Shown: positions 1 through 8,677 of the stretch, piece by piece | How positions within the stretch are numbered: position 1 is the stretch's first letter | Layout of the letters: the number at the start of each line of letters is the position of its first letter | From: a delta proteobacterium NaphS2 | GTDB lineage: Bacteria; Desulfobacterota; DSM-4660; Desulfatiglandales; Desulfatiglandaceae | Length of the DNA stretch: 34,843 nt | Assembly: GCA_000179315.1 (NCBI GenBank) | Contig: ADZZ01000160.1 | Coordinates: 1-34,843, forward strand | Direction: 5' to 3' | Translations under genes and position numbers: made by a program | Notes under the pieces: generated by a model | Databases searched by the model: none | Seen by the model: only the letters and a program-made list of their open reading frames with translations | What the model was told of the DNA's origin: nothing

Positions 1-15
1 CTATGGGGGCAGGTG

Positions 16-447
16 ATGAAAAGATTTTGCTACGCATTGATTCTTACGACTTTGTTAATATGGGCAGATAATGCACTTGGTGAGCAAGGGAAAGGCTTGA
101 ATGTTGTTGTCACCTCCGCGGACAGACAAGCACAAATGATGGCGATGGTATTATCCGTTCAGACCATGAAGGCGCATGGCAAACAAATCAATATGGTACT
201 ATGTGGGGCTGCGGGAGATTTAGCATTGCAGTCAACCAATACAGAAACCTTCTTGCCCTCGAAAAAATCACCAACCATGTTGCTGAAGGCGTTGCTTAAA
301 ATGGGGGCTTCTATTCAGATATGCCCTCTCTATCTCCCAAGTGCCGGAAAAACCACTGATAATTTAATTGAGGGAATTACAGTAGCAAAACCTCCGGCCG
401 TAGCAGGCAAACTACTCGATAAAGACTATCAAAATCTAACATTCTGA
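16..447 (+). CDS. DsrE-like small periplasmic protein
   Basis: The product is 143 aa with a cleavable signal peptide (KRF followed by a hydrophobic run ending near NALG at about residue 23). The mature part has a DsrE/DsrF-like alpha/beta pattern: a VVVTS first strand, then a strand ending MVLCG with a cysteine, and a later QICPLYLP segment with a second cysteine. DsrE-fold proteins often handle sulfur or form small trimeric complexes; an exported version has no defined reaction, so the function is inferred only at fold level. The ATG at 16 is preferred over the GTG at 13 because the GGGGGCAGG stretch gives a better-spaced ribosome site. The gene converges on the minus-strand cytochrome gene, and the 139 bp between them hold no clear gene. 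Anything upstream lies outside the window. Confidence 0.7.
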   Translation: MKRFCYALILTTLLIWADNALGEQGKGLNVVVTSADRQAQMMAMVLSVQTMKAHGKQINMVLCGAAGDLALQSTNTETFLPSKKSPTMLLKALLKMGASIQICPLYLPSAGKTTDNLIEGITVAKPPAVAGKLLDKDYQNLTF

Positions 448-586
448 TATCCAACGACTATGAGTACCTGTATCTGAACATTCGAATGATTTTACCTATG
501 TACTGAATCTCCTGTCGGATGAGGTTGACTCAGAGATTAACACACTGTCCGATTCTTGGGATCCACCGCAGGACATGCCGTAAATT

Positions 587-2878
587 CTACTTGTCGATAT
601 GTCTCAACAATTCATTCGCCGCCCTGTGACCGGGAAAGCGGCGAATTGTATCTTCGGCCAAGGATCTGGCGCGATCCGGTTGCCTGGATCTGAGGTAGCA
701 GTCCGCCAGCGCAACAAAGAACTCCTGGTTTTGCGGCTCAAGGGCCAGGGCGGTTTCCAGGGCAACTTGTGCTTTTTTCGGTTGCCCCAGAATCAGCAGG
801 AGTTGGCCGTGGTTGTAATGGACGCGGCCATAGTCAGGCATGCCTGCGGCCGCTTTTGCCAGAAAGACTCCGGCATCTTCATACTGTTTCATCTCCGCCA
901 GCAGCAGACCGAGGGAGTAGGCGACCTCGTAGAGTTCCGGATGCTGCGCCACCGCCTCCCGAAGCAGCCTTTCGGACTCCTTGTTGTTGCCCTGCCGGTT
1001 GTAAAGCATGGCCAGATTAACTTTGGCCGGATAGAACTGGTCATCGATGGCAATGGCCTTTTGGTAGTATTCAATCGCTTCCCGGTCTTTTCCAAGGTTG
1101 GCGGCCAGGTTGCCCAGGTTATACCGCTGGGCTGCAAAGTCCGCGTTGTACAGCATGGCCCGGCGGAATTCGTCCAATCCCCTGTAAAAGGCTTCCCGAT
1201 CATCCCTTCGCAGTCTATCGGGCGGCAGTGCGGACAACATCACGGCCGCTTCCACGCGCACCGCTTTCACCGGATCATAGAGTTTGGGCGCGATGCGTTT
1301 GAGCCGGGTGTCCGCATCGAAGTATTCCAGGCTGCGGATCGCCGTATAGCGCAGCAGGGCGTCATCATCCTCCAACGCCCTGGCAAGCGTCCCGTGGCTT
1401 CGGGGACTGGGGTAGGCACGCAGCAGTTCCAGGGCCGTGGCGCGAACAATGGCCGGCAGCAGTGGGTCCTCAGCCAGACGTATCAGGTCCGGTTCAGCCT
1501 CGGGCCGGCTGGCTCGTCCGGCGGCGATGACGGAACCGTAATGGGGCTTGCGCGTCTCGCCGTACCATTTGGTGTAATGCTCGATGCTCCATGACAGCGG
1601 TTTATCGTCGTGGCACCCCCTGGCCGAACAGGCGTTGGGGACGTCCAGCTTTTCGCTCAGGTCGGGACGCGGGACGCGCAGGCTGTGATCGGGACGGTAG
1701 TCGATTCCCATGTAGGTGCGGCCGGGCATGTGACATTTGACGCAGAGATAGCCTTCACTGGGCTTGCCGTTGTGCACCTTTTTGTGAAAATGGTGGTCTT
1801 TCGTGTCGTACAATTCAGCCCGGTGACATTGCGTACAAAGATCGTTTTTTTCCTTGTGCAGCTTGAGGCTGTGGACGTCGTGACAGTCGCTGCAACGCAC
1901 GCCGCGTTGGTACATCTTGCTTTGGACGAAAGAGCCGTAAACATAGACTTCTTCCAGTATCTGGCCGTCCGGATAATAGAGCCCTTCGCTCAAAAGTTGT
2001 GGAACCATCACATCCAGCAGTTCGCCTTCCATGTGGAGATTGTCCCCGAGCTGAAAGCGCCGGGAGTGGCAGGGAGCGCACAGCTTTATCTGATCGGCCG
2101 TATCGATGTTTCCGGTACGAACGGCCAAGGCGTAGTTGCTTGTTTGCGACCTGGCCAGCGGCGGCCGGTCGGCCCACTCGATGTGCTTTGATCCCGGCCC
2201 GTGGCAAGCCTCGCATCCCACATCAATTTCCGACCAGGTGGTATGGTAATTTTCCCGGTCCGGATCATAGCCCTTGGTCAAATGAGTGGAATGGCATTCG
2301 GCGCACATGGCGTTCCAGGTCTGAGCGCCTCGTGTCCAGTGCAGCCAGTCGTCCGGACCTTTCACATCATAGGGCGGCAACCGGTACCATGACTTTTTCT
2401 CCACATCCCAGGCAATATTCAGACATTGCAGACGCCCGCCGGAAAACGGCACCAGATACTGCTGCAGGGGATATACGCCAAAGGTGTAGGCGACTTCGAA
2501 CTCCCCGGGCCGGCCGTCCGGCCCTTCGGTTTCCACATAGAACTTGCCGTCCTTGCGATAGAAACGGGAAACCACGTTATTGTGGGGATCGGTGAAGCTG
2601 ACATTATTGAAGTCGCCCAGCACGGAGGTCTCGGTCGCCACATCCATGGCCAGATCATGATGAGAGCCCCGCCACTTGCTGTAAGCTACTTCGTGGCACT
2701 TCTTACAGCTTTCGCTCCCAGTGAAAACTGCGGGTTCCGGCGCGGATCGCGGTTTAATGATCCCGGCCTTGAGCAGATAGAGCGCCGGCGATAGAAGTAC
2801 GACGACGGCTGCAATCAGGGCGATCCGTTCCCAGCTGTGAGTGCTCATGACGGGTTTTGTTGCTTCTACGTTCTTCAT
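587..2878 (-). CDS. Multiheme cytochrome c with HEAT-like and TPR repeats
   Basis: This 763-aa protein has an N-terminal membrane anchor or uncleaved signal (about residues 18-40). A cytochrome c region follows with seven CXXCH sites (CKKCH at about 58, CAECH, CEACH, CAPCH, CSDCH, CTQCH, CVKCH) and one CX4CH site (CSARGCH), so up to eight covalent haems. After that come a helical HEAT-like stretch and three to four TPRs in the last 190 residues (YNLGNLAANLG, AKVNLAMLYNRQG and similar). It should sit on the periplasmic side and pass electrons. Its ATG overlaps the Rieske stop codon (ATGA at 2875-2878), which implies translational coupling with the Rieske/cytochrome b pair. The natural reading is that it takes the place of cytochrome c1 in a bc-type complex. 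The electron acceptor cannot be read from sequence. Confidence 0.9.
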   Translation of the reverse strand: MKNVEATKPVMSTHSWERIALIAAVVVLLSPALYLLKAGIIKPRSAPEPAVFTGSESCKKCHEVAYSKWRGSHHDLAMDVATETSVLGDFNNVSFTDPHNNVVSRFYRKDGKFYVETEGPDGRPGEFEVAYTFGVYPLQQYLVPFSGGRLQCLNIAWDVEKKSWYRLPPYDVKGPDDWLHWTRGAQTWNAMCAECHSTHLTKGYDPDRENYHTTWSEIDVGCEACHGPGSKHIEWADRPPLARSQTSNYALAVRTGNIDTADQIKLCAPCHSRRFQLGDNLHMEGELLDVMVPQLLSEGLYYPDGQILEEVYVYGSFVQSKMYQRGVRCSDCHDVHSLKLHKEKNDLCTQCHRAELYDTKDHHFHKKVHNGKPSEGYLCVKCHMPGRTYMGIDYRPDHSLRVPRPDLSEKLDVPNACSARGCHDDKPLSWSIEHYTKWYGETRKPHYGSVIAAGRASRPEAEPDLIRLAEDPLLPAIVRATALELLRAYPSPRSHGTLARALEDDDALLRYTAIRSLEYFDADTRLKRIAPKLYDPVKAVRVEAAVMLSALPPDRLRRDDREAFYRGLDEFRRAMLYNADFAAQRYNLGNLAANLGKDREAIEYYQKAIAIDDQFYPAKVNLAMLYNRQGNNKESERLLREAVAQHPELYEVAYSLGLLLAEMKQYEDAGVFLAKAAAGMPDYGRVHYNHGQLLLILGQPKKAQVALETALALEPQNQEFFVALADCYLRSRQPDRARSLAEDTIRRFPGHRAANELLRHIDK

Positions 2879-3390
2879 GATGACAGTCTGGTCGCCTGTG
2901 TCGGGTCGAACCGTTCCCGTTTCCGGGGAGAAGCGATGTCCACCTTGACGATGCCGTTCTCAATGCGCGCCGGGAATGTGTCCAGGGGCCGCGGGGCCGG
3001 AGAAGTGATGACTTCCCCGGTCAAGCTGAAGGTGGAGCCGTGACAGGGGCATACGAACTGCTTTCTTTCTTCGACCCATGGGACGGTGCAACCGAGGTGG
3101 GTGCAGGTTCTGGACAGGGGCAGGAAACTGCCGTCCGCCAGCCGGGAAAGATAGAATCCGCCGTTTGGAATGGCGGTCACCGTCTCCGGCTTGAACCGCT
3201 CCACCGGGCCGGCGGTAATTATGCTGTCCGTGCTTACGGACAGGTTTCTCTCCTTCCGGGACTTCAAAAATGACAGACCCAGCCAGCCTAACTCGGAGGC
3301 GGCGATGGCGCCGAAAAACGTCCAGACACAGTTAAGAAAGCGCCGTCGGCCAAGTTGTTTCAGGCGTTCGGTTTGAGCAGTCTCAGACAT
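2875..3390 (-). CDS. Rieske [2Fe-2S] protein of a bc-type complex
   Basis: The product is 171 aa. The N-terminus carries a twin-arginine-like GRRRFLN followed by one hydrophobic segment (about residues 21-41), as in Rieske subunits exported by Tat and left membrane-anchored. The cluster motifs are intact: CTHLGC (C96, H98, with C101 for the disulfide) and CPCHGS (C114, H117, with C116 for the disulfide), followed by the usual Pro loop (SPAPRPL). It should move electrons from quinol at the cytochrome b Qo site to the multiheme cytochrome encoded next. It lies 29 bp after cytochrome b and overlaps the following cytochrome gene by 4 bp, so the three are one transcription unit. Confidence 0.95.
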   Translation of the reverse strand: MSETAQTERLKQLGRRRFLNCVWTFFGAIAASELGWLGLSFLKSRKERNLSVSTDSIITAGPVERFKPETVTAIPNGGFYLSRLADGSFLPLSRTCTHLGCTVPWVEERKQFVCPCHGSTFSLTGEVITSPAPRPLDTFPARIENGIVKVDIASPRKRERFDPTQATRLSS

Positions 3391-3419
3391 TGTATTTACC
3401 TCATCGTTTTCTTGAAGTA

Positions 3420-4742
3420 TTACGCGCCATTTTGGACAAAAGGCCAGGTTAGGCGCATTTCCGGTCCCCTAAACCAGAAACCGATGATGGTGCAGACGAC
3501 GAGAGCCACAAGCACGAGAATGACGCCGGCCATGACGGCCTCGGCTCGGGTGTATTTCAGTTTTTCTGCCAGCAAAAAGTAAAAACCCATGAGCAGGCCG
3601 ATCATCAGGAGTGTCGGTATCAGACCGCGGGTAACGAACGTATTTGACGTTGCGTTCGACATTGATCGCAGCAGCAGATCGTCCCCGACAACAACGAGAA
3701 AAGTCACCAGGACGGTGCCCCCTGCCGTCCACAGGGCCAACTTCCGTCCTCGGGCCGACCCGCCGAACCATATTCCCGGCGGTAGCGCAGCGTCCTCCCA
3801 GAATGGCAGCCACATTAGGAGTGCAAAGCCAAGCAACGGCCAGACGAGCACGGCAAAGACCGGATGCAGGTGCAAAAGAAGTTCCTGGAAGCCCACAAAA
3901 TACCAGGGGGCCTTGGCCGAAAAGGGGCTCATGCCCGGGTTGGCCTGTTCCAGCAACGGAGCGTTTACAAAAATCGATAAAATCATGACAAAAGCGATCA
4001 TGACCATTCCCACGGCCGCTTCCCGCGCGATCAGATTCGGAATGGTAGGAACCCGATTTGATGCGGCGTCTTGAACCGGATCTTCCGGTTGCACCAGTCC
4101 GCCTGCGCGACGGACCAGCCAGAAGTGCCAGAGGAGTAGAATGATCAGAAACCCGGGTATGACGGCCACGTGCAGAACGAAAAAGTTCGCCAGGGTCGGA
4201 GCGCCCACCTCAGCGCCCCCGCGAAAAAGATCCTGCAACCAGGAACCGAAAAGCGGAACATAGCCCAGCATGCTGGTGCAAATGGTTACCGCCCAGTAGG
4301 CCAGTTGATCCCAGGGAAGCAGATATCCCGTGAAATTGGCGCCGAGGGCTAAAAGCAGCAAAAACAGACCAATGACCCAGTTGAGGCGGCGACCCGAGCC
4401 AAAAGCCCCTGTGAGGACGACCCGGATGATGTGCAGCAGGATGATGCCGATGAGGAAATTGGCGCTCCAGTGATGGATATTTCGGATCCAGAGCCCGAAG
4501 GGCGTCTCCTGTGTCAGGGTCAGGATGGACGAATACGCGCGATCGGCGGAAGGTTCGTACACCAGCAGCAACAGGACGCCCGTGGAAATAAGCAGACCAA
4601 TCAGCGTCGCCGCCGTCCCGCCCAGCCCCCAGCTCAAGGTGAATCGCAAGGTTGATTCAGGAACCGCTGAAGGATGCAGATGCAGTAGAAAGTCGGAAAA
4701 TGATCGACGACTTTTCGGAGTCTGTGAAGTCATTCCCATCAT
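3420..4742 (-). CDS. Cytochrome b (fused b6 and subunit IV type)
   Basis: This is a 440-aa polytopic protein. The N-terminal half shows two correctly spaced haem-ligand pairs, H90/H104 (HHWSA...LLH, 14 apart) and H191/H206 (FVLH...LLWH, 15 apart), which is the b6-style 15-residue spacing in helix D. The C-terminal half is subunit-IV-like. The Qo motif reads APWYF rather than PEWY, so the usual glutamate is missing; variants of this kind are known to me from menaquinol-using anaerobes. Function: quinol oxidation with transfer to the Rieske protein encoded immediately downstream. The start is uncertain: there is no strong ribosome site before the ATG at 4742, and M2 or M4 are possible. It is probably expressed from its own promoter in the 100-bp gap upstream. 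Confidence 0.93.
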   Translation of the reverse strand: MMGMTSQTPKSRRSFSDFLLHLHPSAVPESTLRFTLSWGLGGTAATLIGLLISTGVLLLLVYEPSADRAYSSILTLTQETPFGLWIRNIHHWSANFLIGIILLHIIRVVLTGAFGSGRRLNWVIGLFLLLLALGANFTGYLLPWDQLAYWAVTICTSMLGYVPLFGSWLQDLFRGGAEVGAPTLANFFVLHVAVIPGFLIILLLWHFWLVRRAGGLVQPEDPVQDAASNRVPTIPNLIAREAAVGMVMIAFVMILSIFVNAPLLEQANPGMSPFSAKAPWYFVGFQELLLHLHPVFAVLVWPLLGFALLMWLPFWEDAALPPGIWFGGSARGRKLALWTAGGTVLVTFLVVVGDDLLLRSMSNATSNTFVTRGLIPTLLMIGLLMGFYFLLAEKLKYTRAEAVMAGVILVLVALVVCTIIGFWFRGPEMRLTWPFVQNGA

Positions 4743-4773
4743 TAAAATAACATTGGAGGACTATCCTATCCAG

Positions 4774-4802
4774 ATCGTATCAGCTTTCACGTCGGCACTC
4801 AA
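4774..4802 (-). promoter_or_regulatory. Candidate sigma-70-like promoter for the cytochrome b operon
   Basis: On the minus strand, TTGAGT is followed after 17 bp by TACGAT, about 30 bp ahead of the cytochrome b start. The spacing is ideal and each box matches the consensus at four of six positions. It is the only plausible promoter in the 100-bp gap between the coiled-coil gene and cytochrome b. Confidence 0.35.
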
Positions 4803-4842
4803 CACCATTAGAAGAATAATCGATCAATTGCCAGAAAAGATC

Positions 4843-6183
4843 TTAAAGCGGAACGGTTGTGCTTTTTATAAGGTTTCTTGACAGGAACCGATAGCCGAAG
4901 AGGACTAAAAAGAAAAAAACAATTAACAGGGCCGTCCACATAAAGACTCGTAGAAGCAATGCGTCGAAGCTTTTTTGGATTTGCGTTAATCTGCTCTCAG
5001 TTGTCATATTCGTCAAGAGTCTGTCCGTCATGACCACAAGGGCCTGCGTTTGTTTTGCAGCTTCGGTGACCTCATGAACGGTCTCAAACCATTTGGTAAT
5101 GTCTAAGCTGCCCGGTTCGATCATTGCCTGAATACGCTCTAAAACTTTATCAATGGCAATAACCGTTTGGTTCATAGTGGCAGCCGCTTCATTTGTAGAA
5201 ATCGCCATTTCATCTCCCATTGCAAGACTTTTCTGAATTTCTTTTGCAAGCGTCTGAAGTTTTCCCTCGGATTCAAGTAAATCGTCCACCAGCTTCTCTC
5301 GTTCCTTGCTTAAACGATCTGGAAATTGTTTCACCTCCGAACCAATTTCTTCTACGGCGGTGGTCAGCCGTTTGATATCCGATAATAACTGGATTGTCTC
5401 GGGTTCGTTAAGGAAGCCGTAAACGCCCGTTTCTGCGGTTGAAAGTAAAATGCTTGGAAGGTATTTTGCAAAAAACGATAAGCGTTCCGCAAGGTTGCGG
5501 GCTTCGTCTATTGAACGCGTGGCTTCACTCATCTCCGGTAAAAGAAAACCCGGTTTTCCGGCATCTTCGAAATACGTTTTCCCCATCGTGTTTGAAATTC
5601 TGTTAAAACCAACTTCTTGTATATAATATTCACCGGGATTTTTTGCCTGCCAGCGTACAATTAAATTGCGAAGTTCTTTTTGATGACGCGGAGTCAAGAC
5701 ATTTCCTGCGATGTTCCATATCTCTTTCTCCATTTGCTTGAAAAACTCTGGGATACCGCCCTTATCTTTTCCGAGAACTTTGGTGTCCCACCTTTTTTCA
5801 ACAGTTGTGCGCGAAAGTGTTACGAAAACAACCATGTCCAATAGGTTATCAACCGCATCCGGTCCCGTGACAAGATCAATCATGATGTTTATGGTGCGCA
5901 ATTCCGCACGGCTTATCTCAAAACGTATTTTCTTGTTCAACTCGTGATCTTCCAGAGAACGGACTTTCTTTGTAAAACCCCGAATGAAAGTCTGGGCAAA
6001 CCGCATCAGGGCAGTTTCGAGTTCCACTCGAGTCATTTGGCCGGGCTTTTCTTGCTCAGCAACTGCGGTATCACCGCCCGAATTTTCTGAAACGTAGTTT
6101 TTCTTTGCAAGCCCCACTTCCCCCGACAAGACAATAACCAATAACACGGTAAGTAGCTGCAGACAGCGCTTAAAAAGCATCAT
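4843..6183 (-). CDS. Coiled-coil membrane protein of unknown function
   Basis: I do not recognise the family. The 446-aa product has an N-terminal signal or anchor (about residues 7-26), a helical domain to about residue 250, and a heptad-rich coiled coil at about 268-350. A helix resembling the linker region of methyl-accepting proteins follows. It ends in one C-terminal membrane helix (about 411-431) and a short basic tail. Both ends hydrophobic with a periplasmic body between them suggests an envelope spacer or channel partner. It lies 51 bp after the large MscS channel gene in the same direction, so a role with that channel is inferred. Two adjacent ATGs (6183, 6180) are possible; the second has better spacing to AGGAG. 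A 40-bp identical piece of its 3' end recurs at 32345-32384. Confidence 0.75.
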   Translation of the reverse strand: MMLFKRCLQLLTVLLVIVLSGEVGLAKKNYVSENSGGDTAVAEQEKPGQMTRVELETALMRFAQTFIRGFTKKVRSLEDHELNKKIRFEISRAELRTINIMIDLVTGPDAVDNLLDMVVFVTLSRTTVEKRWDTKVLGKDKGGIPEFFKQMEKEIWNIAGNVLTPRHQKELRNLIVRWQAKNPGEYYIQEVGFNRISNTMGKTYFEDAGKPGFLLPEMSEATRSIDEARNLAERLSFFAKYLPSILLSTAETGVYGFLNEPETIQLLSDIKRLTTAVEEIGSEVKQFPDRLSKEREKLVDDLLESEGKLQTLAKEIQKSLAMGDEMAISTNEAAATMNQTVIAIDKVLERIQAMIEPGSLDITKWFETVHEVTEAAKQTQALVVMTDRLLTNMTTESRLTQIQKSFDALLLRVFMWTALLIVFFFLVLFGYRFLSRNLIKSTTVPL

Positions 6184-6234
6184 TCACTCCTTTCCAATAG
6201 GATTAATGGACAAGGGTTTTCAGCATCGACTACG

Positions 6235-8670
6235 TCAACTTGTTGTTTTCATAGGTGTCAAAACAACCGATTCATCCAGACTGCGCAGATGCAGATCCCG
6301 CTGGGGAAAGGAAATCTCGATTTTTGCTTCCCTGAATCTTCGATCAATCTCTTGGTGAAGCTCACTGCTCACGGCCAGTCTGTTATCGGCATCAAGTACC
6401 CAAACGCGAAGCTCAAAGTCAAGCGAGCTCTCCCCGAAGTTCAAAAAGAACACCTGAGGAGAGGGTGATACGGCAATCTTTGAATTTTCCCCGGCACTTG
6501 CCACCAACGTTTCCATCACCAGGGAAACATCGGAGCCATAGGCTACTCCCACCGGAATGATGAGCCGGACGCGACGATTGCTAAGTGTCCAATTGATCAC
6601 CTGAGAGCTGACCAGATCCGAGTTGGGGATGATCACATCAGCCTGGTCAAGGGTTTGAACCAATGTGGCCCGAAGACCGATCTTTTTGATTTCCGCCCAT
6701 TGCCCATTGACCTCGATAGAATCACCCACTCTGACGGGTCGTTCAAAAAGCAGGATGAGTCCGCTGACAAGATTGTTGACGATGTTTTGCAGGCCAAAGC
6801 CCACACCGATACCAAGTGCGCTCAATATAATGGTGAGTTTTGTAAAATCGAAACCGACCGCCACAAGGGCCATCAAAAAACCGATAAATATCAACACATA
6901 GTGAACCAATCTTGCGATTGAAATTCGGACCCCTGTTTCCACGCGACGCTTGGCAAGCACTTCGTCTACGAGCACCTTTTGAGCCATCCAGGATGCCAGA
7001 AACGACCCATAAAGGATGCCGGCCGCAATAATCACCAAATCGATACTGATCCGATGGGAGCCCACGTTGAATCCAAAGGTCAGCAGACCTTTTATCGCGG
7101 ATGGAAAGGTATCGAAAACACCCCAGATTAACAATATAGCGGGCAAAAAGAACAGCCCGCACAAGGCGGTATCCATGAAGATTGTCACCCGGCGAATAAT
7201 GGTGTCTGTGTTTTTTTGAAAAAATGCTACTCGTTGCAGAGACGAATGGCGAAACAGCCATTCTAAAAATCCGCGAGTCATGTACACGAAAAACATAAAG
7301 CCAAGCACCAATGCCGTGGAACGGATCAGACACATGAACAAAAATTCGGCCATCCCCTGTTTACCCCAGATCTCCGCAACGATGATAACGGCCAAAAAGT
7401 AAGCCCCCGCCCGAAGCGGCCAGCGATAGAAGCGCACGTCTTTTTGACCCACACTTGCACCGGCCCATCGCCAGCAGGAAACAAGAGCGACAAACGCCGT
7501 CAAAACCGTGTATAATCGGAACAGTGGCGTTGGTAACTTGATGACCTGCAGAAGGTTGGTAGCCAGCAAAACGATGACCAACCCATATGCGAACTTCACC
7601 TTCCAAGATGCAAGATCCAGGGCTCCTATAATTCGGGCATAAGAGACCCCGGCGGCCGTGGTAATGGTCAGTCCCCAAATATCCTGATATATCCGGTGTT
7701 CATAAAACCACGCTAACGCTAAAGTACTAAAAAGAAATCCTGTGGAAATGGGCCTGGCTGCCAAAACCGACCAACGCTTCGAGTCATTTAATATCCGTCG
7801 ATTTCGATAGACGAAGAATATTACAAAAAGAGAGAGAAAAACATGGAGGAAGACATTCAAGCGCTGTTGTTCGAAAAAACGGCTGTCCGGCCATGCGATT
7901 TCAGTTAGACCTTTTTTCAGTGCGTACCACAACTCGTTTGAATACTGAGAAAAATAGAGGAACGAAAACATCGGGGGGGAGATGTTGATCTTCATATCGG
8001 AACGTGAGGCTAAGATGAGAGCGTCTAATTCTGCGCTGAGTGCAATGATTTTCGCCTGAATGTTCCCTGCTCTTTCCTGAGCTGCCAGCATGGAATTAAG
8101 CTTTGAAACGACGATGTTCAGGGCCTTTCCGATCGTATCATTTGCCTTTCTAAACGTCGCTTGCAGCTGAGCTAGATCACCTTCTTCAAGCAGGACGGAT
8201 TGCCACTGATTCCATTTTTGCCTTTGCGCCAGCCAGTCGTTTCGCCAGGTACCAAACTGATCAATGGCTTCGCTAAGGGGTTTGCTGATTTCTTCGAATA
8301 GTTTGTTTTCCCGCTCGATGGCCTTCCTGAGTTCCACAAGTTTATTTAACTGGCGGTCTTTTGCGTTCTTTATTTGTTGTAATTGCCCAGCAGGTTTTTT
8401 CAGGCTCTCCTCGATACCGGAGACGTCTTTTTCAAATTCCGGGACATCCGGTGCATTGCTGACTTTTTGTTCAAGGGCCACCAGATCGGCGGACAATTTT
8501 GCCTCTTTGGGTATAATATCGGACAGCTCCGGTGCAGACGCCGATACCTCTTCTTTAGCTACAGAGGGTTGTTCTGCATTCGATTGCTCTTGCGACAGCG
8601 CGTATCCTGGTACCCAGAATATTACTATGGTCAAGACGACTGTAAGAATCTTCTTTGCGGAAATTTCCAT
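6235..8670 (-). CDS. Large MscS-family mechanosensitive channel (MscK-like)
   Basis: An 811-aa protein with a signal peptide (MEISAKK then a hydrophobic run ending YALS), a periplasmic helical/coiled-coil domain of about 220 residues, many membrane segments and a C-terminal MscS core. The core has the glycine/alanine-rich pore helix ALGIGVGFGLQN at about residue 618, then the beta domain (RVGDSIEVNG, VIIPNSDL) and the alpha/beta C-domain. This layout matches MscK/KefA-like channels that open on membrane tension. I chose the ATG at 8670 over an in-frame ATG at 8748: it starts the signal peptide exactly, has AGGAT upstream, and lies 7 bp after the stop of the preceding MscS gene. The longer form would add 26 charged residues and overlap that gene. 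Confidence 0.9.
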   Translation of the reverse strand: MEISAKKILTVVLTIVIFWVPGYALSQEQSNAEQPSVAKEEVSASAPELSDIIPKEAKLSADLVALEQKVSNAPDVPEFEKDVSGIEESLKKPAGQLQQIKNAKDRQLNKLVELRKAIERENKLFEEISKPLSEAIDQFGTWRNDWLAQRQKWNQWQSVLLEEGDLAQLQATFRKANDTIGKALNIVVSKLNSMLAAQERAGNIQAKIIALSAELDALILASRSDMKINISPPMFSFLYFSQYSNELWYALKKGLTEIAWPDSRFFEQQRLNVFLHVFLSLFVIFFVYRNRRILNDSKRWSVLAARPISTGFLFSTLALAWFYEHRIYQDIWGLTITTAAGVSYARIIGALDLASWKVKFAYGLVIVLLATNLLQVIKLPTPLFRLYTVLTAFVALVSCWRWAGASVGQKDVRFYRWPLRAGAYFLAVIIVAEIWGKQGMAEFLFMCLIRSTALVLGFMFFVYMTRGFLEWLFRHSSLQRVAFFQKNTDTIIRRVTIFMDTALCGLFFLPAILLIWGVFDTFPSAIKGLLTFGFNVGSHRISIDLVIIAAGILYGSFLASWMAQKVLVDEVLAKRRVETGVRISIARLVHYVLIFIGFLMALVAVGFDFTKLTIILSALGIGVGFGLQNIVNNLVSGLILLFERPVRVGDSIEVNGQWAEIKKIGLRATLVQTLDQADVIIPNSDLVSSQVINWTLSNRRVRLIIPVGVAYGSDVSLVMETLVASAGENSKIAVSPSPQVFFLNFGESSLDFELRVWVLDADNRLAVSSELHQEIDRRFREAKIEISFPQRDLHLRSLDESVVLTPMKTTS

Positions 8671-8677
8671 CAGTATC

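Noticed and set aside
599-2595. Long plus-strand open frames opposite the multiheme cytochrome
   Set aside because: They are antisense shadows of a gene with eight haem motifs; no family signature or ribosome site.
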